From the NCBI GenBank assembly GCA_022843625.1, contig JALHNH010000012.1:84537-148536 (forward strand): DNA of 64,000 nucleotides, read 5' to 3'. Position 1 is the first letter of the stretch; each line of letters opens with the position of its first letter. The notes beneath the pieces were generated by a model, which had not been told where the DNA came from, ran no database searches, and worked only from the letters and a program-made list of their open reading frames with translations. Of this stretch, positions 53,594 to 63,887 are shown in pieces. The stretch is from Bryobacter sp. (GTDB lineage Bacteria > Acidobacteriota > Terriglobia > Bryobacterales > Bryobacteraceae). The position numbers and the translations under genes were made by a program.

Positions 53594-54181
53594 ATGTTTC
53601 AAATTTTGACGATTCTGGTTTCGGTTGGGTGCATGCTGGGTGCGGATGTGAATTCGGGATTGGAAAAGTTCCGGAATCGCGATTATGGCGGGGCGGTTCA
53701 AGACATGCGTGCGGTGTTGGAAACGGAACCCGATAACGCTGAAGCCAAGCGGGTATTGGGATTGTCGCTGGTGCGCCAGGGGAAAAGCGGTGAGGCCATA
53801 GACGTATTGGAAAACGCCAAAGCGCCGGGGCCGGATCTTCAGCTTGCGCTTGCGGCCGCCTATGCCGGCGAGAAAAGATATGGCGAGGCGGAGCGGGCGA
53901 TCGAGGCGGCGGCGGAGACCAAGAGCGATCACGACGAGCTGCCTTTTTATCGCGGCATGTTGAAAGTGTTGAAGAAGCAGCATCGGGATGCTGTAGGCGA
54001 GCTTGAAGCTGCAATTCAAAAGGACCCGGAAAATGGCTATGCGTATTACTATGCCGGGCTTGCCTACAGCAATACGAAGCGGCCCGACAAGATGGTGACC
54101 GCCTTTAACAACTTTCTCAGGCTGGAACCGAATTCGCCCGAAGCACCGAAGGTTCGCTCGTTTCTGAGATCGAGCCGCTGA
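53594..54181 (+). CDS. Exported TPR protein
   Basis: 195 residues. Short signal peptide (1-16, FQILTILVSVGCMLGAD), possibly a lipoprotein (Cys in the VGCMLG region), followed by about five TPR repeats (for example GGAVQDMRAVLETEPDNAEA and GELEAAIQKDPENGYAYYY). It would act as a periplasmic scaffold. It is 14 bases upstream of the TamB-TamA fusion gene with AGGAG at 53580-53584, so the two are probably one operon; a TPR partner could assist the big protein's assembly. Confidence 0.8.
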   Translation: MFQILTILVSVGCMLGADVNSGLEKFRNRDYGGAVQDMRAVLETEPDNAEAKRVLGLSLVRQGKSGEAIDVLENAKAPGPDLQLALAAAYAGEKRYGEAERAIEAAAETKSDHDELPFYRGMLKVLKKQHRDAVGELEAAIQKDPENGYAYYYAGLAYSNTKRPDKMVTAFNNFLRLEPNSPEAPKVRSFLRSSR

Positions 54182-54195
54182 GACGGGAGTCCAGT

Positions 54196-57100
54196 TTGCG
54201 TCTCAAGTATTTACGCATAGCCGGGTTGACCATTGGTGGCCTGATTATCGGCGGCATTGCGCTGGTTCATACACCGCCAGCCAGACGCTTCGCGCTGGGA
54301 AGGTTGCAGAGTGCGCTGGCGGCTCAGGGGATTCGATTTGAAGCCTCGGGGATTAATTTTAATCTGCTCAATTTGAGGGCAACGCTGAACGGGGTTGTGA
54401 TGACGCCTGAGGCGTCGCTGCCGCCGCTGGCGAAGATGGATTCCGTTGAATTTCAATTGTCGATGCGGGATCTGATTCTGGGGCACTTCGTCGTTACTGA
54501 TGCGAAGCTTCGCTCAGCACGAATCTGGCTGGTAATTGATGCCAATGGTTTGACTAATCTGCCGAAATCGAAGGGTTCGCAGGGAGAAGCATTTGAGTTC
54601 CTGATACAGCGCGCGGCTATTCAGGAAGGGTCCTTTGTTTTTGAGGACCGGCGCGACGGTTTAAAGGTAGTGTTGCCGCAGTGGGATATGCGCGTTGAGG
54701 GGAACCCGATCACCAGGCGGCATCGAGTGGAATTCAACACGAAGAAAGATGGGATGGCCGAGTATGGGGCGCGGGTTTATGCGATCCAATCCCTGCAAGC
54801 GACGCTCGATGCAGGGCGGAAGGATGCGAAGCTGGAGCGCCTGGCTTTGCGCTCTACCGGGGTGGCGCTGGACGGGTCGCTCGCGGTTCTTGATTTCGAG
54901 AAGCTGGGGCTGGACGGCAAGTTTCGAGTTTCGGGGGAACTAGACCGGTTTCTGGCTGAGGCAGGGGGGCGGGTTGAGGCAGATGTTTTGATTGGCGGGA
55001 CTGTTGCTTCGCCTGAGGTGAGGGCGAGCCTGATTGCGCGGGACGGCTCGTGGCAGAAGTACCGGAATCTGGAAGTGGCCGGGGATTTTACCTATGACGG
55101 ACAACGAAGGATGGTGGTGGGTAAAGGGCTAACGCTGAAGTCCTCTGTGGGGAATTTGAGTGGGGATACTCAAGTTGCTCTGGGCGGAGGATTGAGCAGT
55201 TTTACGGGAAGATTCGAGCAGTTGCGGTTGAATGATTTTGTTGCAGGATTGGCAAGTACGGCAAGCGGGACTGTGAGGGCGCAGTGGGAAGCTCTGAATT
55301 TTGCTACAGCTACGGGCGATGCCAATATTCGAATCGCGGGTAACCGGCCTGCGGCGGAGGGTGTTTATCCTGTTGCCGGCGAGGTGCGGGTGCGTCAGGC
55401 CAAGGGCGGACAGAGGTTTGTGAATATCGATCGCGCCGTTGTGAGTGGGATCGAGGCTAGTGGGACGATTGAGGTTGGAGCGGGCGATCGATTGAGTGGG
55501 CAGTTATCGGTGAAGAGCGAAAATGTCGCCGCGCAACCTTATGTGGAGTTGCCGCTGGCGGGGGCGGCCACACTTGCGCTGAGCTTGAGCGGGACGGTGG
55601 GCAAGCCGCAGGCGGAATTTGCGCTTGTGGCACCGGCTTTGACGGCTGATACGTTGACCGGAATCGCGGTGAGGTCTGAGGGGAGGGCCGATCGGCAAAG
55701 AGTGGAGCTGGATTCGGCGATTGTGCAGTGGGGCGGACAGACGATGTCGGCACGGGGAGTAGTGGGTGTGGGCGGGGATTCGGCTGCTTTGGATTTACAT
55801 GCAGAAGTGGTGGACGCGCGGATTGATGAGGTGCTGAAGGTGCTGGGCAAGGCGGAATTGCCATTGAGTGGGGTGGTGAATCTGAGTGCCGAGTTGCGGG
55901 GGACCGTGGGAAAGCCAGAGGGGGAGGCGCGGCTGTCTGTGGACAATTCGGCGGCCTATGGCGAGCCTTTGGGGCGAGTGAGTGCTACGGCGCGCTTTGA
56001 CGAGAATGGGGCAACAGTGCCCGATTTGTTGATTGAGAAGAATGCCCAGGAACGGGCTACAGGGCAGGGAACTTATGCGTTTGCTACGCGCCAGTTTACG
56101 GCCTCTTTGCGAAGCGATGGATTTCAGTTGGCGCAGGGGCGGGTTGCGGCGCTGGAGGTGCAGGGACGGGGCACGGTGGAGCAGCCGGTTGTAGTGGCGC
56201 GAGTTGAAGGGGATGTGAACGATCTGGGGCCGGTTGAGCTGACGGCAAACTTGAACGGCAAGTCAGTGGAAGTGAAGGCTTCTGCGCCGAGGCAGAAGTT
56301 GGATTTGGTTTTGCAGAGTACGACCTTGGCCCCGTATCCTTTTACACTGAGTGCGGAAGCCAAAGGGACGGATGCAGAGTCCATTCGCAAATGGGTGCCT
56401 GCTGATCTTAAGGGGACTTTGAGTGCTGTGCTGAAGGCGGATGGCGAGATGGAGAAGTGGCAGCAGGCCAATGCCACCTTGCAGGCGAGTGCGGCAGCGC
56501 TTACGATACAGGGCCAGGCGTTGAAGCTGGAGAGTCCGCTTGAGGCTACGGTGCGGGCGGGGCAACTTAGTTTGAAGTCAGTAACTGTGTCGGGGCCGGG
56601 GGCAAGGTTGACGGTAGCGGGGAGTGCGCCTGGAGTCTTGCAGGTGGATGGGGCGGTGGATGTGGAGGCCGCGCACAAAGCATTTCGAGCAGAGGCGGAA
56701 CCGCAAGAGAACGCAATGGGCAAGCTTACTCTTAGCGGCAGAATGGGGAGCAGCCTCAAGGCGGGTAAATTTTCGATTGACCCGAGGATCGAGCTGGATC
56801 TGAAAGATGGGTTCTATACGAGTGCGAAGGTTTCCCCGCTAAGCGAGGCCAATGTGCGTGCGGTGCTGGCTGAAGGAAACGTGCGTATTGAGAGTCTGGA
56901 CGCTCGATGGGCGAACGCGACGATTTCCGGCAAGGGCGATCTGCCATTAGGATTGGTGGCCGGTGAGTTGCCGTTTGAATTCGCAAAGAAGGGTGGGCCG
57001 GCCAGCGCGGAGTTCTCAGTGAAGGGCCTGGACTTTTCGCAGATCGCGGGCGTGCCTGAAGGTGTCGCGGGGCGGAGTTCGTTTACGGCTAAGGTGGAGG

Positions 57101-60100
57101 CGACCAAGCCGGAAGTGGCAGCATTACGGGGAGAGATCCAGTTTGAAGAGTTGAGTCTCAATGCGGGTAAGTACCGGTTGGCGCAGGATGGTAAATCCCA
57201 ATTGAGGGTGGATGCGGGTAAGGTTAGCGTGGAGCGGTTCACGATGTTGGGGCCGGACTCGTCGAAGGTGCTGTTGACGGGCAGTGCGGAGTTGACTGGG
57301 AGACAGGCATTGGCCTTGCGGCTGGACTCGAATCTGGACCTGGGGCTGATGGCAGCGTTTACGGATACGGTTCGAGCGCAGGGTGCTACGACGGTTGCGC
57401 TGCAGCTGGGTGGGACGCTGGAGGCGCCGGAGGCGGCGGGATCGGTTGAAGTGGTTAACGGTTTTATCAGCATGGCCGATCCGAAGGTGCAGGCCGAGCA
57501 ATTGAATGTGCGGATTGATCTGGCGAAGGATCAGGTTCGTGTGAACCGGCTGACGGGAGGGTTGAATGGCGGGACGGTTGAGGGGTCTGGCGGGTTCTCT
57601 TTACGCGGTACAGAGGTTGAGAATTTGAATCTGAGCCTGGCCATGAATGGTGTGTATCTGGACGTGCCGGCCAACTTCAAGACCCTTTCGAATGCGACTC
57701 TGACGGTGCGGTCTGCCGGAAGCCGGATTCTTGTGGGCGGCGACTTGAACATTATCGACGGCAGTTACACGGATGCGGTGAACCTCGATCAGGGGTTGCT
57801 GAATGCGCTGAATTCGTCAGCGACGCCGTCCGATGTTGCAGAGGAACGGTCGCCTTTGCTTGAGCGGCTGGATTATGGCATCAAGATCGACACAGAGAAT
57901 CCGCTGGTTGTCGATAACAATCTGGCCAAGGCTGAGATCACGATTGATGCGCGCCTTACAGGGACTTATTATCGCCCTGGGCTGGTGGGCCGGGTGAACA
58001 TTGACGAGGGTGGAAGTCTGAATTTGAATGAGCGCACTTATCTTGTGGATCGAGGTGTGCTGACATTCAACGACGAGAACAAGATTGAGCCATCGTTCGA
58101 CATTGTGGCGCGAACGCAGGCATCCGGCTACGACGTCACATTGTCGGTGCAAGGTGAGGGCAAGGAGCGCGAGACTACGCTGACGTCCGATCCGCCGTTG
58201 CCGGAGCCGGATATTGCCGCGGTGTTGTTGATCGGCAGGACGCTCGATGAGATACAGGGGCAGGAAGCGGATGTAGCCAAGGAACAGGTGCTTTCGTATC
58301 TGACCGGGCGGGTGGGCGGTTCGCTTGGGCGTGGCATCGAGCAGGCCACTGGATTGTCGCAAGTAAGAATTGAGCCGAACCTGATTGCCAACGAATCTGA
58401 CCCTTCGGCGCGGTTGACGGTGGGGCAGAATTTTACCCGGCAGTTGAGCCTGATCTATTCCATGAATCTGACGGATTCGGGCGATCAAATTCTGGTAGGC
58501 CAATATGACATCTCGAAGCGATTTCGAACGCGGACTTTGAAGCAAACGGATAACTCGTACCGGTTTGATTTTTCCAAGCGCCAGGAATTTGGAGGGAGAC
58601 CGCCTGAGCCCAGTACAACGGCCGAGCGGGAGCATAAGCGGATTGGCCAGGTGGATTTGATTGGCCAGCAGATCTTTACAGAAGAGCAGTTGCGGAAGTG
58701 GCTGGCGGCACGGGAGGGGAAGACCTATGACTTTTTCAAGATCCGCAAGGGGGTAGAGCGGGTGAGCCGGCGTTACGCCGATGAGGGACATCTGGAGGCG
58801 CGGGTACGGTTGAATCGAAGTGCGAGGGAAGGGGTTGTGGATCTGGAGTTGAGCGTGGAAGCGGGGCCTAAAGTGGACTTCGTGTATGAGGGCTTTCCCG
58901 TGAGCGGGGGCTTGCAGAAGAAGATCCGTGAGCAGTGGCGTGATGGAGTTTTTGACGCGCAGCGGGCCGACGAAGCGGTGGATCGTCTGAAGGAAGATCT
59001 GGCGGGCCGGGGATATTTGAAGTCTCAGATCGAATACTCCATACAGTTGCCGGAGGAGAACCGGAAGCGGGTTGTGTTTGATATCCAGACGGGGGAGAAA
59101 TACGACGAAGCCAAGCTGGTATTTGCCGGTGCCTCGGGGATTGAAGAATCGGAGTTGCGAAAGTTGTTGCGGGATCAGAAGCTGACGCTGGCGGCGTTGT
59201 CGAGGCCAGAGCCAGCTATTGATCTGATCACCAGGACCTATCGGGAACGCGGGTTTCTCGATGTCAAGGTTGCGAAGCCTGAGCTAATCCTGGACGAGGC
59301 TACGCGCGGTGCCCAGATTGTTTATCCGGTTGCTGAGGGCCCACAGTACAGGGTGGGAAGTATTGCGTTTGCTGGCAATCAGGTATATCCAGTCGAGCAA
59401 TTGTTGCCCGTTGTGGCTCTTGAGAAATTGGAGGACTACGGAGCTGAGCTGAGAGAAGAAAGCCTCGCGAACCTGCGTGAGTTGTATGGGCAGAAGGGCT
59501 ACAACGATGTGGAGGTGACGCACTCGCTAAACCGGCATCCTGAGACCGGACTGGTGGACGTTACGTTTCAGATCGCGGAGGGGCCGCAGAGCATTGTGGG
59601 TGAAGTGAAGGTGGAAGGGAATCTCGATACCTCACCAAAGCTGGTTCGCAGCCAGATGGAGCTGAAGGCTGGCGATCCGCTGGACCTCGCGTTGTTGGGC
59701 CGATCAAGGCGGAATCTTTACACTACTGGTGCTTACTCATTGATTGACATACAGCGGCATCCGCTGGATGTGGCCGGGGGGAAGAGGTTGGTGCCGCTGG
59801 ACGTGAATGTGCGTGAGGTGCGGCCCTTTCAGTTCAATTACGGCGGCTATTTCGACACCGATCGTGGGCCGGGGGGAATTGTGGATTTCTCGAACCGGAA
59901 CTCGCTGGGGTCTGCGCGCACGCTGGGTATGAGGATGCGGTATGACGCGGATCTGCAGGAAGCCCGCATGTTCTTTACGCAGCCGTTGCTGAAGCGATTC
60001 CCGCTCCGGACTACGGGATCTTCGTTTTTGCGCCGCGAGGTTCGGGATGGCTTCAATACGGATCGGGTGGGTTTCTCTGTTTTGCAGGAGGCGCGACTCA

Positions 60101-60858
60101 AGAAGGCCTGGATTTTGAATTACGGCTACCGCTGGGAGCAGACCCGGACTTATGACCGTGGGCCTGACCCGATCTTTGATGCAACGTTGAAGGTGGCACC
60201 ATTCACTGCGGCCCTTTCTCGAGATACGCGGGATGATTTGCTGGATGCGACACGCGGGTCGCTGACATCGCATGCGGTGGAATACGCACCTACGTTCTCG
60301 GGCAGTGAATTGAATTTTGCGAAGTACTTTGGGCAATATTTCCGTTATTTCGCTTTCGACAAACCGGGGCTGTTGCCGATGCAGAAAGGGGTGAGAAAGA
60401 GCCGGCTGATATTGGCTACGGGAGTACGCGTTGGTTTAGCGGCAGGATTGAACGGTCAGGATTTGATTGCGGGACGTGGCGAGAGTAATCGGGTGAGCCT
60501 GGGCGAAAGGTTCTTCGCGGGTGGGGGAACTACGATTCGCGGATTTAATCAGGACGGGGTGGGGCCGAGGCTATTTGACGGGATTTCGCCTACGGGTGGC
60601 GATTCGCTTTTTATCCTCAATACCGAGATGCGGTTTCCTGTTAAGGGTATTTTCGACGGTGTGGGGTTTGTCGATGTTGGCAACGTTTACGAGCGGATTG
60701 GGGACTTCCGGCCGTGGCAGGTTCGCAAGGCGGCAGGGTTTGGGATTCGGATTCGTACGCCTTACTTTCTGCTGCGCCTGGACTACGGGATCAAGCTGGA
60801 CCGGAAGCCCGGGGAGCCTTTGGGACGACCGTTCTTTAGCATTGGGCAGGCGTTCTAA
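54196..60858 (+). CDS. TamB-TamA (AsmA-like/DUF490 plus Omp85) fusion, 2220 residues
   Basis: One chain with the order expected for a trans-envelope bridge. An N-terminal membrane anchor (about 9-27) is followed by a long AsmA/TamB-type repetitive beta domain (about 30-1040) and a DUF490/TamB C-terminal region (about 1040-1470; examples LVVDNNLAKAEITIDARLTG, VNIDEGGSLNLNERTYLVDR, PPLPEPDIAAVLLIGRTLDE). From about 1480 it continues into five POTRA-like repeats (first begins RIGQVDLIGQQIF; later ones contain the Y-x-x-x-G-[YF] pattern, e.g. RRYADEGHLEARV, RTYRERGFLDVKV, ELYGQKGYNDVEV) and from about 1873 an Omp85 barrel ending GQAF with a terminal Phe. TTG start at 54196 with GGGAG at 54184-54188. 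TamA and TamB are normally separate proteins. No stop codon or frameshift separates the parts here. Confidence 0.9.
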   Translation: MRLKYLRIAGLTIGGLIIGGIALVHTPPARRFALGRLQSALAAQGIRFEASGINFNLLNLRATLNGVVMTPEASLPPLAKMDSVEFQLSMRDLILGHFVVTDAKLRSARIWLVIDANGLTNLPKSKGSQGEAFEFLIQRAAIQEGSFVFEDRRDGLKVVLPQWDMRVEGNPITRRHRVEFNTKKDGMAEYGARVYAIQSLQATLDAGRKDAKLERLALRSTGVALDGSLAVLDFEKLGLDGKFRVSGELDRFLAEAGGRVEADVLIGGTVASPEVRASLIARDGSWQKYRNLEVAGDFTYDGQRRMVVGKGLTLKSSVGNLSGDTQVALGGGLSSFTGRFEQLRLNDFVAGLASTASGTVRAQWEALNFATATGDANIRIAGNRPAAEGVYPVAGEVRVRQAKGGQRFVNIDRAVVSGIEASGTIEVGAGDRLSGQLSVKSENVAAQPYVELPLAGAATLALSLSGTVGKPQAEFALVAPALTADTLTGIAVRSEGRADRQRVELDSAIVQWGGQTMSARGVVGVGGDSAALDLHAEVVDARIDEVLKVLGKAELPLSGVVNLSAELRGTVGKPEGEARLSVDNSAAYGEPLGRVSATARFDENGATVPDLLIEKNAQERATGQGTYAFATRQFTASLRSDGFQLAQGRVAALEVQGRGTVEQPVVVARVEGDVNDLGPVELTANLNGKSVEVKASAPRQKLDLVLQSTTLAPYPFTLSAEAKGTDAESIRKWVPADLKGTLSAVLKADGEMEKWQQANATLQASAAALTIQGQALKLESPLEATVRAGQLSLKSVTVSGPGARLTVAGSAPGVLQVDGAVDVEAAHKAFRAEAEPQENAMGKLTLSGRMGSSLKAGKFSIDPRIELDLKDGFYTSAKVSPLSEANVRAVLAEGNVRIESLDARWANATISGKGDLPLGLVAGELPFEFAKKGGPASAEFSVKGLDFSQIAGVPEGVAGRSSFTAKVEATKPEVAALRGEIQFEELSLNAGKYRLAQDGKSQLRVDAGKVSVERFTMLGPDSSKVLLTGSAELTGRQALALRLDSNLDLGLMAAFTDTVRAQGATTVALQLGGTLEAPEAAGSVEVVNGFISMADPKVQAEQLNVRIDLAKDQVRVNRLTGGLNGGTVEGSGGFSLRGTEVENLNLSLAMNGVYLDVPANFKTLSNATLTVRSAGSRILVGGDLNIIDGSYTDAVNLDQGLLNALNSSATPSDVAEERSPLLERLDYGIKIDTENPLVVDNNLAKAEITIDARLTGTYYRPGLVGRVNIDEGGSLNLNERTYLVDRGVLTFNDENKIEPSFDIVARTQASGYDVTLSVQGEGKERETTLTSDPPLPEPDIAAVLLIGRTLDEIQGQEADVAKEQVLSYLTGRVGGSLGRGIEQATGLSQVRIEPNLIANESDPSARLTVGQNFTRQLSLIYSMNLTDSGDQILVGQYDISKRFRTRTLKQTDNSYRFDFSKRQEFGGRPPEPSTTAEREHKRIGQVDLIGQQIFTEEQLRKWLAAREGKTYDFFKIRKGVERVSRRYADEGHLEARVRLNRSAREGVVDLELSVEAGPKVDFVYEGFPVSGGLQKKIREQWRDGVFDAQRADEAVDRLKEDLAGRGYLKSQIEYSIQLPEENRKRVVFDIQTGEKYDEAKLVFAGASGIEESELRKLLRDQKLTLAALSRPEPAIDLITRTYRERGFLDVKVAKPELILDEATRGAQIVYPVAEGPQYRVGSIAFAGNQVYPVEQLLPVVALEKLEDYGAELREESLANLRELYGQKGYNDVEVTHSLNRHPETGLVDVTFQIAEGPQSIVGEVKVEGNLDTSPKLVRSQMELKAGDPLDLALLGRSRRNLYTTGAYSLIDIQRHPLDVAGGKRLVPLDVNVREVRPFQFNYGGYFDTDRGPGGIVDFSNRNSLGSARTLGMRMRYDADLQEARMFFTQPLLKRFPLRTTGSSFLRREVRDGFNTDRVGFSVLQEARLKKAWILNYGYRWEQTRTYDRGPDPIFDATLKVAPFTAALSRDTRDDLLDATRGSLTSHAVEYAPTFSGSELNFAKYFGQYFRYFAFDKPGLLPMQKGVRKSRLILATGVRVGLAAGLNGQDLIAGRGESNRVSLGERFFAGGGTTIRGFNQDGVGPRLFDGISPTGGDSLFILNTEMRFPVKGIFDGVGFVDVGNVYERIGDFRPWQVRKAAGFGIRIRTPYFLLRLDYGIKLDRKPGEPLGRPFFSIGQAF

Positions 60859-60864
60859 AAAGTG

Positions 60865-60901
60865 AAAGACCTCCCGCTGCTTCATGCACCGGGAGGTCTT
60901 T
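60865..60901. terminator. Bidirectional intrinsic terminator
   Basis: AAAGACCTCCCG (60865-60876) pairs with CGGGAGGTCTTT (60890-60901) around a 13-base loop. The T-run TTTT at 60899-60902 ends it on the + strand and AAA at 60865-60867 gives a shorter T-run on the - strand. It lies between the convergent ends of the TamB-TamA gene (stop 60856-60858) and the TonB receptor gene (stop 60919-60921), and serves both. Confidence 0.85.
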
Positions 60902-60918
60902 TGGTTGTTGTTGCCGTT

Positions 60919-63786
60919 TTAGAAACGGTAGTAGAGGCTGAACTGAACGATACGGCGACCGGACTGTGTTGTGGTGATGCGACCGAAATTGGTGGTGTTG
61001 ATGTTGTAATCAGGTACGTTGAAACTGACTGTGTTCGTTGCGTTAAACATTTCTGCTCGAAAGTCAATGTATTGCCGTTCGGTAATGTTAGTTCGTTTCT
61101 GAAGGGCGGCGTCGATGTTCTTGAAGGCGGGGCCATTAAACATGCGACGAGCCAGACCGCCAAGCTGGCCAACGCCGGGGTTGGTGAAAATCTGACCGGG
61201 TGCGGCTGCACGTCCTTCCACAGCGGTGCCGCGCGTATCGCCAGCAATAACTCCAGGTGCAAAGTAAAAAGGACCGTCTCCAGTCATTCTCACACCCATT
61301 AAGCTGTTAATTTGCTCGGCAGTAAGATTGGTATTCGCAGTGTTCACGCCAGACCGTCCTGTCCTGTTGAGGGTTCCGCGGCCACTGGAAATGCTGAATG
61401 GCGAGCCGGAACTGACGGTGATATTGGTGCTGAGTGTCCAGCCACCGATGACCTTGTTGAAAAAGTTGCCCGAGTCGAAGAAACGACCTTTGCCAAAGGG
61501 AAGATCCCAGGCGCTATTCATCTTGAACTGATGACGGAGGTCGAATGCAGTGCGGGTGTATTCGATGGCACCGTTGTTGATGTCAAGGAAGGGATCAAAC
61601 CGGGCTTGGCCTTCGCCTGAAGTGTCGCTGAGATTCTTGGACCAGACGTAGTTGGCCTGGAAGTAGAAGTTGCGCGCATAGCGGCGGGTGAAATCCACCT
61701 GAAGACCGTGATAATTCGAATTTGAATAATTGGTCATCATGTTTGCCCCCAAGCCGTTTCTGTTGCGATAGAAATTGAAGGGGGCGTTGAGACGATTGAT
61801 TTGATAGGTGTTGCCGAGTTCGCCCAGTTCTCCACGCTCAATGATGCCGCGGATCGTGGCATTGCCAAGATTGTTGCCCGGCATCTGACTAAAGAAGGGC
61901 AATTGTTGGCTGCCAGGGATGGCAGCATTAAAGGCTGGGTTAAATACGCCGTTTGCCGTTCTCGAAAGTTCGCCATTGGACCGGGCACGAGCAAAGTCTT
62001 CGCGATAGCCGGGGAGATCAATTAATACCTGATTGACGTCAAAGCCGCGGAACTGCTTTGTGCCTCGATTGCCGACATAGCGAACTTCCAAAATGCCCCG
62101 CGCAACCTCACGCTGGATGCCCGCAGACCACTGCTGTACGTAGGGGGTTACGAGGCTGGGGTCAGGTATGCCGAAGGCAGCTTGAGTATTGACTGCGTAA
62201 TTGTCAGCGTAAGTGCGGGGCACTCTAAAGGTGGGCACTGGTACTGCAGGGAGGTTTGATACACGAGCGGTCTGATTGGGAACTGTGACGTCCTGCGCCA
62301 GACCGGCGTTGGTACCGATACTGTTGTTGATTGAAGTGAGGAATTCGTCGTTCGCGAAATTGACACTGTATCCGGCCCGAAAGCTGGTTTTGCCATCTCC
62401 GAAGATGTCATAGGCCAAGCCAATGTTGGGTGCGAAGTTGTTGTAGTCCTTCTTGTAAAGTGAGCCTTGGGCAAAGTCAAGAGAGCCGGCTGGATTCAAA
62501 ATTGCCTGAATTGCCGATTGACCATTGAGAACTGGCAATAAGGCGAGGCCGTTCTGTTCGCTTACGGGACTATAGAATTCCCAACGCATGCCGGCTGTGA
62601 GAGTAAGACGACGGTTGGTTTTCCATTTGTCCTGGATATAGCCGGCGTAGTTGTCGTTGGTTAGATTGCGGGCGTTGGCTTGATTGGGCAGAAATCCGCT
62701 GGTCCTGTCTTTTACGTTAAAAGTCTGGTTGAACTGCGTGATGAAGCCGGCCTGGAGGGCCAGGAGGTTATTAGCGATGCCGAGGTCTCCGGCGTTAATG
62801 CCGGGTAGGGAGGACTGGATGTTGATTGTGTTTGCCGTGCTAATGCCGAGGTTGTAGATGGGGGTGATGGCTGCGTCGTTGTATGTTGCGACACGAACCA
62901 ATTGGCTTTGGTAGCCGAATTGAATTGTGTGGCTGCCCTTAACCCAAGTCGCGTTGTTAGCGAGGTTGTAGGTGTCGGTATTGCGGCCCTGACGACGGAA
63001 AGTGTTAACCGGGTTGCTGATCAGGGTGGGTGCGATGATGGCCTGATCGAATTTTTCGCTTGTATTGAAGGGAGCAGGGGCAATATTGAAACCGCCGCGA
63101 AGTTCGTTGGTGAAAGTTGCGTTGGGGCTCCAACGGTGCGTGACAGAAAGGAGTTTCACTTTGGAATCATTTTGAACAGTGGGGACGTTCACGTAATTGT
63201 TCATGAGGTCGGGACGGTCGACGATATCGCGATTCCATGTGAAGCTGCTGGCGAAGGAATGCTTTGAGGATAGGACATAATCACCCTTCGCGAGGATGTT
63301 GTCCCGGGTGCGGTTATTACGAATATTGAAGCCGTATCCGCCAGTATTGAGGCCATCGCCAATGTCCGGGCGGTTGATGAATTCGGGGCCAGGCACTGCA
63401 GCGATCAGTTGCTGGATTCGCGTGTCTTGGGTCAGGTTGGCAGCTGTAAGGACGTTTACCTGACGAATAGTGCCACCAGTGTCCCGGTAGCTCATGATGC
63501 CCCGGCGGGCATCTGAACGGAGAATAGTGCGGGTGGCGGGGGTTTGCTGGGCAACGCGGAAGCCTTCATAGTTGCCATAAAAGAAAAGCTTGTCCTTCTT
63601 GATCGGACCACCGAGGGAGCCACCGAATTGATTCTGATTCAGGAAGGGGCGAGCAACGCCGGAACGATTGTTAAACCAAGTGTTGGCTGCGGCGACGTTG
63701 TTGCGGTTGAGCCAGATTAGGCCGCCGTGGAACTGATTGGTGCCTGAGGGGCTGGTAACGTTGATTTGAGCAGCGCCGTTGCCCAA
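60919..63786 (-). CDS. Oar-like TonB-dependent receptor, 5' end missing
   Basis: The first in-frame ATG is at 63786, but the protein reading continues upstream to about 63887 (TNNLDFQPNQ, then DQVAEATIVTSNANPALGNG) before an in-frame stop, so the N-terminal part (signal, carboxypeptidase-like domain, most of the plug) is missing. What remains is the plug end (VTSPSGTNQFHGGLIWLNRN) and the large barrel of Oar-like acidobacterial receptors, ending SLYYRF with a terminal Phe. Barrel features include YAGYIQDKWKTNRRLTLTAG and SSNYHGLQVDFTRRYARNF-like strands. The break coincides with the left end of an IS1182-type element, so the gene is probably inactivated or needs the region beyond the window. 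Confidence 0.75.
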   Translation of the reverse strand: MGNGAAQINVTSPSGTNQFHGGLIWLNRNNVAAANTWFNNRSGVARPFLNQNQFGGSLGGPIKKDKLFFYGNYEGFRVAQQTPATRTILRSDARRGIMSYRDTGGTIRQVNVLTAANLTQDTRIQQLIAAVPGPEFINRPDIGDGLNTGGYGFNIRNNRTRDNILAKGDYVLSSKHSFASSFTWNRDIVDRPDLMNNYVNVPTVQNDSKVKLLSVTHRWSPNATFTNELRGGFNIAPAPFNTSEKFDQAIIAPTLISNPVNTFRRQGRNTDTYNLANNATWVKGSHTIQFGYQSQLVRVATYNDAAITPIYNLGISTANTINIQSSLPGINAGDLGIANNLLALQAGFITQFNQTFNVKDRTSGFLPNQANARNLTNDNYAGYIQDKWKTNRRLTLTAGMRWEFYSPVSEQNGLALLPVLNGQSAIQAILNPAGSLDFAQGSLYKKDYNNFAPNIGLAYDIFGDGKTSFRAGYSVNFANDEFLTSINNSIGTNAGLAQDVTVPNQTARVSNLPAVPVPTFRVPRTYADNYAVNTQAAFGIPDPSLVTPYVQQWSAGIQREVARGILEVRYVGNRGTKQFRGFDVNQVLIDLPGYREDFARARSNGELSRTANGVFNPAFNAAIPGSQQLPFFSQMPGNNLGNATIRGIIERGELGELGNTYQINRLNAPFNFYRNRNGLGANMMTNYSNSNYHGLQVDFTRRYARNFYFQANYVWSKNLSDTSGEGQARFDPFLDINNGAIEYTRTAFDLRHQFKMNSAWDLPFGKGRFFDSGNFFNKVIGGWTLSTNITVSSGSPFSISSGRGTLNRTGRSGVNTANTNLTAEQINSLMGVRMTGDGPFYFAPGVIAGDTRGTAVEGRAAAPGQIFTNPGVGQLGGLARRMFNGPAFKNIDAALQKRTNITERQYIDFRAEMFNATNTVSFNVPDYNINTTNFGRITTTQSGRRIVQFSLYYRF

Positions 63787-63887
63787 GGCAGGATTCGCAT
63801 TAGAAGTTACGATTGTAGCCTCGGCGACCTGATCGAGCAGGAGCTGGTTGGGTTGGAAATCCAGATTGTTGGTACGGATGAAGAGTC

